Of a stretch of 64,000 bases of DNA, positions 26,367 to 37,205 are shown one piece after another (position 1 is the stretch's first letter; every line of letters begins with the position of its first letter). Position numbers and translations under genes: made by a program. Origin of the DNA: Combretum micranthum (lineage: Eukaryota; Streptophyta; Magnoliopsida; Myrtales; Combretaceae); the NCBI GenBank assembly GCA_024138025.1, contig JAMXBD010001584.1:186001-250000 (forward strand), in the 5' to 3' direction. The notes beneath the pieces are model-generated. The model searched no databases and was not told the origin of the DNA. It saw only the letters and a program-made list of their open reading frames with translations.

Positions 26367-28964
26367 TGTCGAGCCTGGATTTTCCCACTATTGATCTAGT
26401 TCATTTCTCCTAACCCGATTCACATTAAACCCGAACCCATTTAACATGAATCCTCGACTAAGGGTTAAAAGAAATTTTTGAAAACTTTTTAGAGTCACCA
26501 CCCGATATAAATCGGAAAAAATAAAAAGCTAGGATCAATGGGTCGGTTGATCCTAACTTAGCTACTAGTCTGCGAAAATTTGATTTAAAAAATCAACTTT
26601 TAAAAACCAGATATCATGGATTCGGGGCTAACCTATTAAAACAAATTGGTTACCACTTTCGGAATTTTAAATTTATATCTATCCTTTATATGCTCAAAAA
26701 TTCAAATAAAAATATTTACAAGTCACATTTTTCATTTTTTTTTTTATATGGTTTTCTTCATTTTTTTTTTTTTTTAGAATATGAATATCAACAAATATAT
26801 TTTATATTTTTTAACAAAAACTTATATTTATAAAATAATTATTCACAATATGAAAAAAACATTTTTTTTATTTTTAATGTCGCCGCAGGTGTCTACGTAC
26901 TCGCTAATCGAGATCAGACAAAACGTAGTTCTTTTAAAAGACTTTAATTTGTTGATCAATTTTAATTTTTGAACTATTCTCAGTTTAAGTTCATTAATTT
27001 TTTTTTGTGAAAACCATTTTTGATGATCCTATGATCTAATCAATTAGTTTTTTATTTCATGAAAACATATTTCTCTAAGTCCAAAAATCATTTTTATTTT
27101 TCATCTTTTTTTATTTAAAAAAAATTTTGTTTTGGAAAGTCCAATTTTGTCATTTTTATCTATTTTTATCATTATTATTGTTTTTTATTTTTTTATTTTT
27201 ATTTTTAAAAAAAATCATCACACATTCACAATATATCCAGAATAATTTACAATATATTAAAATATTTTTCATGCATTAATATGCGTTTCTAGGGCAATTT
27301 GTGTATAAATATACATTAAAAATATAAAAAAATAAAATATAAAAATAAATTCATATGAAAAATAAATATTTTGATTTTTCTGGATTTTTCTGAATTTTCT
27401 GAATTTTTCTGAATTTTTTATGAATTTTTATGAATTTTTTACTATTTTTTGCTATTTTTTATTATTTTCTGAAATTAATTATATATAAACTATTAATAAA
27501 ATAATGCGGATTAACTTGGACCGTCGGATGAAGCAGATGAGATCTGGAACATCGATCTCGCTGACCGATCTGGATCGTCTGATCTTGTTGACTCGATCTG
27601 AGCCGTCTGATCGCTTGATGAAATCTGGGCCGTCTGATCGCTTGATTAAATCTGGACCGTCTGATCGCTTGATGAAATCTGGGCCGTCTGATCGCTTGAT
27701 TAAATCTGGACCGTCTGATCGCTTGATGAAATCTGGGCTGTCTGATCGCTTGATTAAATCTGGGCCGTCTGATCTGCTTGATCAAATCTGAACCGCTGAT
27801 CTGCTTGATTGAATCTGGGCCGTCTGATCTGCTTGATGAAATCTGGACCGTCTGATCAGAGTTGACCGTTGACCGATGACCGACGACCGTTGACCGATGA
27901 CCAACGACCGTTGATCGATGACCGACCGGGTTGGATTCGGATCTCGGAGCTCCGGCGGGTGAAGAAGAAGATGACGCAACTTTTCGGGACGGATTCCGGC
28001 GGCTCCGGTGGTCCTCGGTGGCTGGAAGCTTGTCGGCCCGACTCCAATGGTGGTGGCACGTCCTTTGGTGGTGGTGGCGTTCACTCAGAACGGCGGCAAG
28101 GGGCAGTTCCGGCGGTGGTTGTACGGCGGCGCAAATCCAAAAATTTTAAAAAATTCCAGAGGTTATTTGATCAATTTGATCAAATCCAAGCACACTAAAA
28201 CATCAAAATTAGGGTTCTAACATTCCTAACACACTCAATTTTGATCAAATTTGATTCAATCACTTCGAATTTGAAAAATTCGAATTTTTCTTCCTAAATT
28301 CGAGAATCTCGAATTGATATGGTTATGTATGTGTTTTCTTCAAATTGACTTGTGCCTTTTGCTCCTAGGACCTCCTATTATAGGTTGCAAGCTCAATTTT
28401 CAGTTTCGAACAGTTTCAAAAATGAATCGATTTTTGCCCCATGATTTTTTTTACGAATTTAATTCGAAAATCCATGATTAAATTGTTTGAAACTGATGAA
28501 TTGATGATTGTTTTCATATTCCATGTCAGATTCATCCAATCAATTTTTGTAACTCCTCATTCATGTGCAATTGAATGCTTTATAAAGTGAATTTTGTAAC
28601 TTTTGGGTTGTTTTTTGCACTAATTTTTCATATTCTATAACCACTTTGCAATTCCATCATCAATTTTGATAATCAATGTTGTTTTGTCAGTTAAAAACTG
28701 ATGCAAAGTAAGGCAAAAGTCACATTTTAGGAAAATGAAAAGACAAAAATGATAAAAAGGCAAAAATTTGCATTTGCTAGGGTTTGAACTTGTGTCATTG
28801 AGCTTGGATGTGTGTTTGGGTCAATGCATTTAACCAATAGGCCATTTGGCCTGTGCCTTGATCACTTAGCCAATTTCATCAATACTTAAGGCTTTTTTTT
28901 TTTTTTAAATGAGTTTAATTAAATTTCAAGCCTTAATTAATTGGGCAAAAATTGGGTGTCTACG
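26367..28964 (-). repeat. 3' LTR of element K, 2598 bp
   Basis: Bounded by TGTCGAGCC at 26367 and by TGTCTACG at 28964, where the terminal A is changed to G. Its upper half is clearly repeated at 30955-32169. The stretch 26700-27460 is very AT-rich, and 27565-27858 holds a 27-bp tandem array. Confidence 0.85.
27565..27858. repeat. 27-bp tandem array in the K 3' LTR
   Basis: About ten copies of a 27-bp unit around GATCGCTTGATGAAATCTGG plus GCCGTCT. Because 27 is divisible by three, the array stays open on both strands and gives repeating nine-residue peptides; this explains the long overlapping frames here and is not evidence of a protein. Confidence 0.85.
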
Positions 28965-28976
28965 GCTGCCCCTCTT
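28965..28976 (-). other. Polypurine tract of element K
   Basis: Minus-strand AAGAGGGGCAGC directly before the 3' LTR, the usual position of the plus-strand primer. Confidence 0.75.
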
Positions 28977-29143
28977 TGTGGTAAAGTTTGAAAAAACTTT
29001 TGCCACAAAGACAAAAATATAACCAATTTTTGCTTAGTTTCTCCTTCTAAATTTTATTTAAGGAGATTTTTATCTTGTGCTAAACTATCTGTTGAGTTTA
29101 GACTTTGAGATTTTGCTAGGTCAACTGTCGGACCTAGACTTTA

Positions 29144-29270
29144 ATTTGGTCATTTGCCGGACCAATGGGCTCTGGTTTGGTCATTTGCCGGACCAATGGG
29201 CTCTGGTTTGGTCATTTGCCGGACCAATGGGCTCTAGTTTGGTCATTTGCCGGACCAATGGGCTTTGGTT
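29144..29270 (+). repeat. 31-bp tandem repeat in K 3' noncoding region
   Basis: Four units built on TTTGGTCATTTGCCGGACC and AATGGGCTCTGG, nearly identical and so recently expanded. Confidence 0.8.
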
Positions 29271-29279
29271 TGGTTTGGA

Positions 29280-29600
29280 TGGATTTCTGACTTCTGTCTT
29301 GATCACCATCTTGGATAGATTTCTGAATTTTGTCTTGATTAATATCTTGAGTGAATGAATTTTTGAATTTTGTCTTGATCACTATCTTGAGTGAATGAAT
29401 TTCTGAATTTTGTCTTCATCACCATCTTGAGTGAATGAATTTCTGAATTTTGTCTTGATCACTATCTCGAGTGAATGAATTCTGGATCTTGTTACCATCT
29501 TGGTAGAAGTGTTTCTGGATCTTGTCACCATCTCGAAAGGATGAATTTTGGGTCACCATCTCTAAAGGATGGATTTTGGGTCACCATCTCGAAAGGATGG
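29280..29600 (+). repeat. Degenerate ~40-60-bp tandem repeats in K
   Basis: Repeated phrases GAATTTCTGAATTTTGTCTTG and ATCACCATCTTGAGTGAATG, then CACCATCTCGAAAGGATG units. No coding content. The noncoding stretch continues on both sides to 30606. Confidence 0.65.
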
Positions 29601-29659
29601 ATTTTGAGTTTGGGTAGTACTAGACTATCTGTCTAGACTGAGGGTTATTTGTGATTTTT

Positions 29660-29765
29660 CAATCCACTGGAGGTTTCTTTCTCTTTTTCTTTTTCTTTTT
29701 CTTTCTTTCTCTTTTTTTTTTTCCTCTTTTTTTTTTCTTTTTTTTTTCTTCTTTTTTTTCCCCTC
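29660..29765 (+). repeat. Polypyrimidine tract (TTTTC)n
   Basis: About 105 bases almost purely of T and C, mirrored as polypurine on the sense strand of K. Its exact length in an assembly is unreliable. Confidence 0.8.
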
Positions 29766-29886
29766 TCTTTGTTTTCTTTTATTGATGATAAAAAGGATGC
29801 TTCAATTTTCTATCAAAATTAGTTATTTCTTGCAGTAATATTTTCTTTTAAAAATAAGAACAATCAACAGACCAAACTGTATAAAC

Positions 29887-30377
29887 CATGGTAGTCAAAA
29901 CCGGCCCGGACCGGCCGGTTCGACCCGGTTCGACCGGAACCGGTACCAATGCCGGGCCGGGTCTCGCCTAAAATTCGTTTTTGCAACGAACCGGCGAGAC
30001 CCGGGTTGAACCGGTCGACCCGGGCCGGTTGAACCGGTCGACTCGGTCGACCCGGACCGGTTGACCCGGATCCAAAAAATAAAAAATAAAAAAATAAAAT
30101 AAAAAATTATAAATTTAAATATTTATTCATACTTTATTATAAATTTATAAAATATAATCATTAAATCATATTATTTAATAATTAATTGATGAATTTTATC
30201 CAAAATAGATTTAATTGTGTGATTACACACATATTGATCTTTTATAATTAAATTATTCCTTATATTTTTATTTTTTCGTGACCCCGGTTCGACCCCCGGT
30301 TGAACCCGGTCCGACCCCTCGACCCCTAACCCCCTAGCCTGCCCGGGTCAAACCCCGGTCCGGTTCTGACAACATTG
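29887..30377. mobile_element. hAT-type MITE, 491 bp
   Basis: Flanked by a perfect 8-bp duplication GTATAAAC (29879-29886 and 30378-30385), diagnostic of the hAT superfamily. Imperfect terminal inverted repeats of about 18 bp: left CATGGTAGTCAAAACCGG, right (reverse complement) CAATGTTGTCAGAACCGG. Both ends are very GC-rich with many CCGGTT, CGACCCGG and related short palindromic words, while the centre (about 30075-30265) is AT-rich. No coding capacity, so it depends on an autonomous hAT transposase elsewhere. It is the innermost and youngest insertion of the nest. Confidence 0.88.
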
Positions 30378-30606
30378 GTATAAACGCATTCATTCAGCAT
30401 TATAAGATGCTCAAATTTCTTTTTCTGATGATTCAAATGGTGTTTGACTGGAAATTTATTCAGAAGAATTTTGTGGGTTAGGCTTTGATTCAACTTCAAA
30501 GAATTTCAGGCTTTGATTCGACTTTGAGAATTTCAGGAATATCAACTTTGCTTATAATTAATTAAAATAAAATCAATTGATCACTTGAAATGACAAATTT
30601 TATTGA

Positions 30607-30954
30607 TCAAGGATAATACAACTTTACAGCATCTGAGTTCACAGGATCCTTTAAATTGGGTCCATCCATTTGGGAAAGGATTAATGCTCCTCCCGATAAG
30701 ACCTTCTTCACTATATATGGTCCTTCATAATTTGGTGTGAATTTTCCTCTAGAATCTTGTACATTTAGCAGTACTTTTCTCAGAACCAAATCACCTTCTT
30801 GGAAATTTCTTGGCTTAACCTTCTTGTTAAATGCTCTAGCCATCCTTTGTTGATATAATTGCCCATGACACATGGCAGTTAATCTTTTTTCATCTAAAAG
30901 ATTTAACTGTTCAACCCTTTGTCTAACCCATTCAGCTTCTTCGAGCTCTGTTTC
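30607..30954 (-). pseudogene. Integrase C-terminal fragment of element K
   Basis: An open frame reads from the deletion junction near 30954 to a stop at 30607. It carries the late integrase region of Tat/Ogre elements: a charged segment E-L-E-E-A-E-W-V-R, then R-N-F-Q-E-G-D-L-V-L-R, N-Y-E-G-P-Y (the GPY motif) and S-G-G-A-L-I-L, ending D-A-V-K-L-Y-Y-P. No chromodomain follows, as expected for this non-chromoviral lineage. The catalytic core is gone. The remaining frame has no stop or frameshift, so the deletion, not slow decay, killed the element. Confidence 0.85.
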
Positions 30955-32169
30955 AGCCGTCTGATCGCTTGATGAAATCTGGGCCGTCTGATCTGCTTGA
31001 TCAAATCTGAACCGCTGATCTGCTTGATTGAATATGGGCCGTCTGATCTGCCTGATGAAATCTGGACCGTCTGATCAGAGTTGACCGTTGACCGATGACC
31101 AACGACCGTTGACCGATGACCGACCGGGTTGGATTCGGATCTTCGGGTCGAATCTCGGAGCTCCGACGGGTGAAGAAGAAGATGACGCGACTTTTCGGGG
31201 CGGATTCCGGTGGCTCCGGTGGTCCTCGGTGGCTGGAAGCTTGTCGGCCCGACTCCAATGGTGGTGGCACGTCCTTTGGTGGTGGTGGCGTTCACAGACA
31301 GCGGCAAGGGGCAGTTCCAGCGGTGGTTGTACGGCGGCGCAAATCCAAAAATTTAAAAAAAATTCCAGAGGTTAATTTGATCAATTTGATCAAATCCAAG
31401 CATACTAAAACATCAAAATTAGGGTTCTAACATTCCTAACATACTCAATTTTGATCAAATTTGATTCAATCACTTCGAATTTGAAAAATTCGATTTTTTC
31501 TTCCTAAATTTGAGAATCTCGAATTGATATGGTTATGTATGTGTTTTCTTCAAATTGACTTGTGCCTTTTGCTCCTAGGACTTCCTATTTATAGGTTGCA
31601 AGCTCAATTTTCAGTTTCGAACAGTTTCAAAAATGAATCGATTTTTGCCCCTTGATTTTTTTTGCGAATTTAATTCGAAAATCAATGATTAAATTGTTTG
31701 AAACTGATGAATTGATGATTGTTTTCATATTCCATGTCAGATTCATCCAATCAATTTTTGTAACTCCTCATTCATGTGCAATTGAATGCTTTATAAATTG
31801 AATTTTGTAACTTTTGGATTGTTTTTTGCACTAATTTTCATATTCTATAACCACTTTGCAATTCCATCATCAATTTTGATAATCAATGTTGTTTTGTCAG
31901 TTAAAAACTGATGCAAAGTAAGGCAAAAATCACATTTTAGGAAAATGAAAAGACAAAAAAATAAAAAGGCAAAAATTTGCCTTTGCTAGGTTTGAACTTG
32001 TGTCATTGAGCTTGGTTGTGTGTTTGGGTCAATGCATTTAACCAACAGGCCATTTGGCCTGTGCCTTGATCACTTAGCCAATTTCATCAATACTTAAGGC
32101 TTTTTTTTTTAAAATGAGTTTAATTAAATTTCAAGCCTTAATTAATTGGGCAAAAATTGGGTGTCTACA
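30955..32169 (-). repeat. Truncated 5' LTR of element K, 1215 bp
   Basis: Nearly identical to the upper half of the 3' LTR, with small differences such as one versus two copies of short words. It breaks off inside the 27-bp array, of which about four units remain, and is joined directly to integrase coding sequence. Confidence 0.85.
31586..31593 (-). promoter_or_regulatory. TATA box of the K 5' LTR
   Basis: Minus-strand TATAAATA within CTATAAATAGGAAG. In the 3' LTR the matching site has lost bases (CTATAATAGG). Confidence 0.5.
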
Positions 32170-33029
32170 ACCTTAATAAGGTTTGACCTAAGAACAATAA
32201 AATATTCACGCATAGCATCCATCGAGTCACATCTATTTCAGAAGGCTGCTACTCCTATGCATAGAGTTGGATTAGCTGTGATCGTGCGGTGCCACGGGCC
32301 ATGTTCCTTCCTGGAGAATCTAAATCGCTCGAGGAAAGCGACTCTAGGTTCGGAGCCGAGCCAACCGAATGCTGTGGGTGAGGACCTGGGGACTAGCAGT
32401 AGAAGGTCGAGGACCTTCAACCCCGATTCCCTAACCTTTGATACGGAAGGGTAAATCCGTTCTATATATGGTTTTCCGGATGACTATATATATTCGCGTA
32501 ATCATGTGATTGTTGCATTGTATGCATAGCATATGTGTGATTAAATAAATAAACTTGTTTGAAAATATGGTGCGAATGAAAAGGAATATCTCACTAAGCT
32601 AGTTGTAGCTTATACCCCTATAGATTTGTTGAAACAGGTATACCAGTGGCTTAAATTGAGGATCATGACATTAAGGAAGTCATGGATGGATGGTTAAGCT
32701 TCGACGAAGGAGATGGGATCATAGATGAAGTAATGTTATAAGGATCTTTATATGAAATGACCTATATGATAAGTAATGTATATTTATTTGAAGTAGGTTA
32801 TGCCTCTAAGACTTGAGATGCAATATGTATGTTTTATGATAAGTATTCTCTTTGCCTTGTTATTTATTTATTATCAATATAAATTGCGCTACTCCGATGC
32901 GTTCCCTTGGTTGTGATGTATGCCTTGTGCATGATATGGGAGCCTTTGCGTGACTAAGGTAGTCATTCCTAGGCTTTAGTATTGTGTACGGCGGACTGCC
33001 ACGTTTAGGATACCCCTCGGGGCGTGACA
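32170..33029 (+). mobile_element. Solo LTR B4, segment 2
   Basis: Resumes after K with the ACCTT duplicate and runs to GGGGCGTGACA at 33029. It contains the second acceptor GAAACAG (ending 32637) and the conserved terminal block GGCGGACTGCCACG. Confidence 0.9.
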
Positions 33030-33686
33030 CGAACGCTGTGGGTGAGGACCTAGGGACTAGCAGTAGAAAGTCGAGGACCTTCAAACCCGATTCCCTAACC
33101 TTTGATACGGAGGGGTAAATCCGTTCTATATATGGTTTCCGGATGACTATATATATTCGCGTAATCATGTGATTGTTGCATTGTATGCATAGCATATGTT
33201 TGATTAAATAAATAAACTTGTTTGAAAATATGGTACGAATGAAAAGGAATATCTCACTAAGCTAGTTGTAGCTTATACCCCTATAGATTTTGTTGAAACA
33301 AGTGTATTCGTGGATTAAATTTGAGGATCATGACATTAAGGAAGTCATGGACAGATAATTAAGGATATGGAATCATACGATGAAGAATTTTGTAAGGTTC
33401 TTTATATGTGATAATTATATGATTAGGGATGTATTTATTTGAAGATAATAGAAGAATATGCCTTAAGAATTGAATTGTGATATGCTTATGTTTTATATTA
33501 AGTATTCTCTTTGCCTTGTTACTTATTTATTATCAATGTAAATTGCGCTACTCCGATGCGTCCCCTTGGTTGTGATGCCCCTTGTACATAATATGGAAGC
33601 CTTTGCATGACTAAAGGAGTCATTCCTAGGCTTTAGTATTGTGTACAGCGGACTGCCACGTTTAGGGTACCCCTTGGGGCGTGACG
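33030..33686 (+). mobile_element. Solo LTR B3, segment 2
   Basis: Resumes with the CGAAC duplicate and ends GGGGCGTGACG at 33686; the final base differs from the family's A. It is followed by GGCGT, the second copy of the target duplication in C1. Confidence 0.85.
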
Positions 33687-33700
33687 GGCGTGACACATAT
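33687..33700 (+). mobile_element. Last bases of LTR C1 and its target duplication
   Basis: GGCGT (duplicate made by B3), GACA (true end of C1) and CATAT (duplicate made by C1). This 14-bp stretch explains the odd doubled terminus GTGACGGGCGTGACA. Confidence 0.8.
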
Positions 33701-34470
33701 TATTAAACTTCTCTTACACTTTTCTTCTATAATTAATTTTTAATCAAATTTTCTCTCTCCTTCTCCCCATTGCCGTCCACCACTCTCTCTCCTCCCTTCC
33801 CATTTATTTTCTTTTTCAATTAATTTAATTACATCTAATTTTCACTCCAAAATTCTATAAATACCCACTTCCTCCTTCATTCTTTCACACAATTCATTTC
33901 ACTATCAAAATTCTTTTAAAATCTCTCCACAAATCCTTTCTTCAAGAGTTCTCTCTATCAAAACTCTCTTAAACTAATTCTTCACAAAAATCATTCCTTA
34001 TACACAAACTTTCTACCAAATATCACTACTCATATAATACCCTTCATACCATCTTCATACCACATAAACACTTTAGGTAAACTTCTTCCAACCATTTATT
34101 TAATGTTATGTAACTTACATGACTATGGTGTTGTTTTGAAACTCATATGAGTAGTAAGCAACAACATGTTCATATTTTTTTATTGCACGTGAACTTCATA
34201 TTTTATTATGTTGTTATGTTGATTTTATTATTCATATCTAACCAAATATATTTATGTATTTATATATAATATTAAGAGCATATAAGCTCACTTGTTATTT
34301 ATTTAATTTTATGCTTTGTAATTTATTTATTTCATGCTATTTCTTTAAGACTAGTCTTTCTAGTCTTAGACTTGTCCATATCAAGTCAAAACAACCTTTA
34401 TTTATTTTCTTTATTCTTTTGGGACTAGTCTATTCTTAGTCCCGAGATACCTTGATGAAGCTAAGGCTCC
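33701..34470 (+). mobile_element. Solo LTR B2, segment 2
   Basis: Continues B2 between C1 and element A. It holds the promoter region: a TATA box at 33856-33863, a leader without ATG, donor-like TTTAG|GTAAAC at 34077 and two hairpins (34347-34367 and 34421-34443). Confidence 0.85.
33856..33863 (+). promoter_or_regulatory. TATA box of LTR B2
   Basis: TATAAATA in the family-B setting TTCTATAAATACCC. Confidence 0.6.
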
Positions 34471-35097
34471 TGTCACGCCCCGTAGGGTATCCTAAACGTA
34501 ACAGCCCGCCACATACTAAGTAAGACTCTCGAGTTCCCTACCCGAGCCCTTCGGGAGTCTTAAGTAGATGTAAAGCGTTCCTTTACGACAATAGAATACT
34601 TCAACAAATGGAGTTAAACAGTTTAAATGTGGCATTCATTAGCCATAGGTAATAAATCAAAACGCATAAATTATAATTTACAAAATCTAAGGGGCATTCC
34701 CCGCAAAAGAATAACAAGTCCGTTACAGTCATCCAGAGTCCTTAGTTTCCAATGGAAGTCTATACAAAAAGAATGGATTAAACTTCTACGGGAAACTTCT
34801 ATCTCCGGTACCTGTGTTGTGGCTTACCTCGGCCTAAGCCATATAAACTCGTGCTGCAATAGATAAAAACTATGGGGCGCAAGCTAACTAGCTTAGTGAG
34901 TAATACTTTCATAACACAATTAAATACAATCATTCAAGTAGGTGATTATTCAAGCAAGTGTACGCATCATACAAATGTGATCAACAAACATATGACCAAC
35001 CGGAAATCATATGTGGATAGACTTGCGCCCTCTATCCCGGGTTAGCAGTTTAACAAATCCTACGGTACGACGCCGTTTAAGCTCACGGTCAACTAAC

Positions 35098-35195
35098 AAT
35101 ATTTCGTTTTATGGATCACGATTAACCAACAAATTCGTTTTATGGATCACGATGAACCAACATATTCATTTTATGATCACGAAAAACCAACCAAT
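35098..35195 (-). repeat. 31-bp tandem repeat in LTR A1
   Basis: Three units around TTCGTTTTATGGATCACG and ATTAACCAAC; the 5' LTR copy is at about 45245-45335. Confidence 0.75.
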
Positions 35196-35505
35196 GTGAA
35201 TGCTCCAACCCCATCGTGATATGAATGGATTCAATTTACATTTGAAACCGAATATTCATTAATTCAATTCTTTCAAGTGACCAACAAGTGTTCACAGACA
35301 TTCATCATAAGATACTAGCTAATCAGTCAATAGTTTAACACCCGGTTTCGATATTCCTTACGTTCCAATTCACATATCAGCAGTAGACAACATATATAAT
35401 TCCCATATACCCCATCATGCATATACAATTTCTTTTATCTTTGCCTACACTAGTGCCACTACATTACAATCACATTCATTAATTGAGAGTGGAAGTAAAA
35501 CTCAC

Positions 35506-35575
35506 TCGGCCACTGGACGCTAATCTTCCTAGTAGTAGTAGTCGGGAGGTAGAGTGTCGTCCTGCTCGGGATCAC
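35506..35575 (-). other. Putative LTR leader microexon (A1)
   Basis: Sense TTCTTGCTTGGTAG precedes it and GTGAGTTTTAC follows at 35505. It is 70 nt long, the same length as in the other LTR of this element (45649-45718). Confidence 0.5.
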
Positions 35576-35609
35576 CTACCAAGCAAGAATATCCTAATGA
35601 GACTCTCAT
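35529..35609 (-). CDS. Candidate 26-codon micro-ORF inside LTR A1
   Basis: Starts M-R-V-S-L-G-Y and ends L-P-P-D-Y-Y-Y-stop. It matches A0 (2780-2860) and B2 (49361-49441) without gaps over 26 residues; M1, S4, Y7, G12, L20, D23, Y24 and Y25 are shared by all three. In the partner LTR A2 the same frame is broken by one extra base near 45731. Function unknown. Confidence 0.35.
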   Translation of the reverse strand: MRVSLGYSCLVGDPEQDDTLPPDYYY

Positions 35610-37197
35610 TATGTAACTAAATCAAGCTATATCTAAACTATATGGATTCGGATTTCTCGCTATTTGCGGAAGTTCCGACTTAAAACGGCCATAACTTGGT
35701 CATTTTAACTCGGAATTTCGCAAATTTTATATCGATCTCTATCTACTTCGAAAGATCTACCTATTTCTAGCATTATTTCCAAGTTTTGAAAATAGTAAGG
35801 TCACAGAACAGTGGGGTCAGATCTGTTCCGCAAATGTTCCAATCTCAAAAATTTGTTTTGCTTTTGATAAGAAATGTTCCTAGTTGATGATTCGTGCATG
35901 AATGGTATGGGAATGAATTATTAATATGAATGCCATGTGATGAACTTAATATATGCATGGTAATAATGGTTTTGTGGTAATGAACTTTTATGGACTCTTA
36001 AGTGTTGGAAAATCCCATAAAGGTTATTTCTAAGAAGCTATTCTTCCACTTAATGCTCCTTAGGGTTTCTTTGACCTTTAATCTTGTAACCCATTTGTTA
36101 TCTATCTAAAAATAAGTTCTCAAAGTCTATATTAATCATGGCCTTCATTCATGCATAAAAATTCCCATTTTTCATTTGGTAAACATGTCTTTGAACAAGC
36201 TTTTTGTAAAAATCCGAATTTTCTAAATTTCATTTTCTTGCATTTTTCTTAAGGGAAAACTTGTCTAGTGCATTAAAAATTGAAGCTCCAATATATATAT
36301 TATCTAAGGACTTCATTTAGCATATAAACATCCAATTTAGACTTAAATACCAAGTGTTCTTGTAGGCATGAAACCTAAGTTACGAATTTTAACTATTGAT
36401 CAACATTCCAATATTTTTCATTCTAACTCCACTCTTGTTTTACTTTCCTATCATGGCTAAACTCATCTAAACTTATAAAATCATTCCTTCAATATACCTA
36501 TTACACATACCCTTCATTTTGCTATAAACATGATGTTTAAAATTGATTTTGGGGTTTTTAAAGTAGGGTTTCACTTTCATCCGAATTTCCAACATTTCAT
36601 ATTTAACAAAACCTTTCCTTTTTCAATATTCTTGCTTCCCACATGTGAAGATCTACTATCTAACTCCTCTATACATGAACAAGACTACATTTTACGATCA
36701 TCAAAGTATAGAAAACAAAATAACCCTATGATCATGCATGTACATGAAGATGTGGATGTCTAAACTTTAGATCTACTATATATAATGCATGAATCATGGA
36801 TCTCATGGCATGAACAACAATATATATGCAAGATCTATACTTTTCATGCATGAACAAGTTGAATTTCAAACTAAACCCATTTAAAGACTAGATCCACTTC
36901 TCGTGATGGCTTGAGATTCTTGTAGTAGTGTTTCATGTCCCTTGCTCATGCTCATTGGGATCTAAATGAGAAAACACACAAGAATGATATGCCATAACAA
37001 GATTTGGGATGAACAAAGCCTAAAATAAACCTACCAATGGAGTCTTGAAGTGAAAAAAGAGGAGAAAATAAGTTGAAGTATTGAGAGAGGGAGGGGGGCA
37101 ACCTCACGGCACAATGGAGAGAAGGAGAGAGTTTTTTTTTTTTCTCTTTTTCAAAATTAAAACAAGAAGAAATGAAGAGAGAGGGAGAAAAATATGT

Positions 37198-37205
37198 TTA
37201 TATAT
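37198..37205 (-). promoter_or_regulatory. TATA box of LTR A1
   Basis: Minus-strand TATATAAA, followed by a CT-rich leader in sense orientation. Confidence 0.5.

Larger units (their letters stand above)
26367..32169 (-). mobile_element. Element K, deleted Ogre/Tat-type Ty3/gypsy element
   Basis: A 5803-bp insertion with ACCTT on both sides (26362-26366 and 32170-32174). Read on the minus strand it starts TGTAGACACCC and ends GGCTCGACA, termini typical of Tat/Ogre LTRs. Order on the minus strand: truncated 5' LTR (32169-30955), the last part of integrase, a long noncoding 3' region, a polypurine tract and the complete 3' LTR. PBS, gag, protease, RT, RNase H and most of integrase are missing through one large internal deletion. 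A hAT-type MITE sits in its 3' region. Confidence 0.88.

Noticed and set aside
27462..28220. Several overlapping 70-109-codon frames on both strands
   Set aside because: They come from the 27-bp array and the adjoining GC-rich part of the K LTR; the same frames recur at 30903-31430 in the other LTR.
30607..31307. A novel fusion gene across the LTR-integrase junction in K
   Set aside because: The long frame 30903-31307 reads the integrase part in the wrong frame; it is a product of the deletion.
19226..33686. C1 and B3 as the two LTRs of one element without internal region
   Set aside because: They belong to different families (3.4 and 4.3 kb), and the terminus at 33681-33700 shows separate duplications for each.
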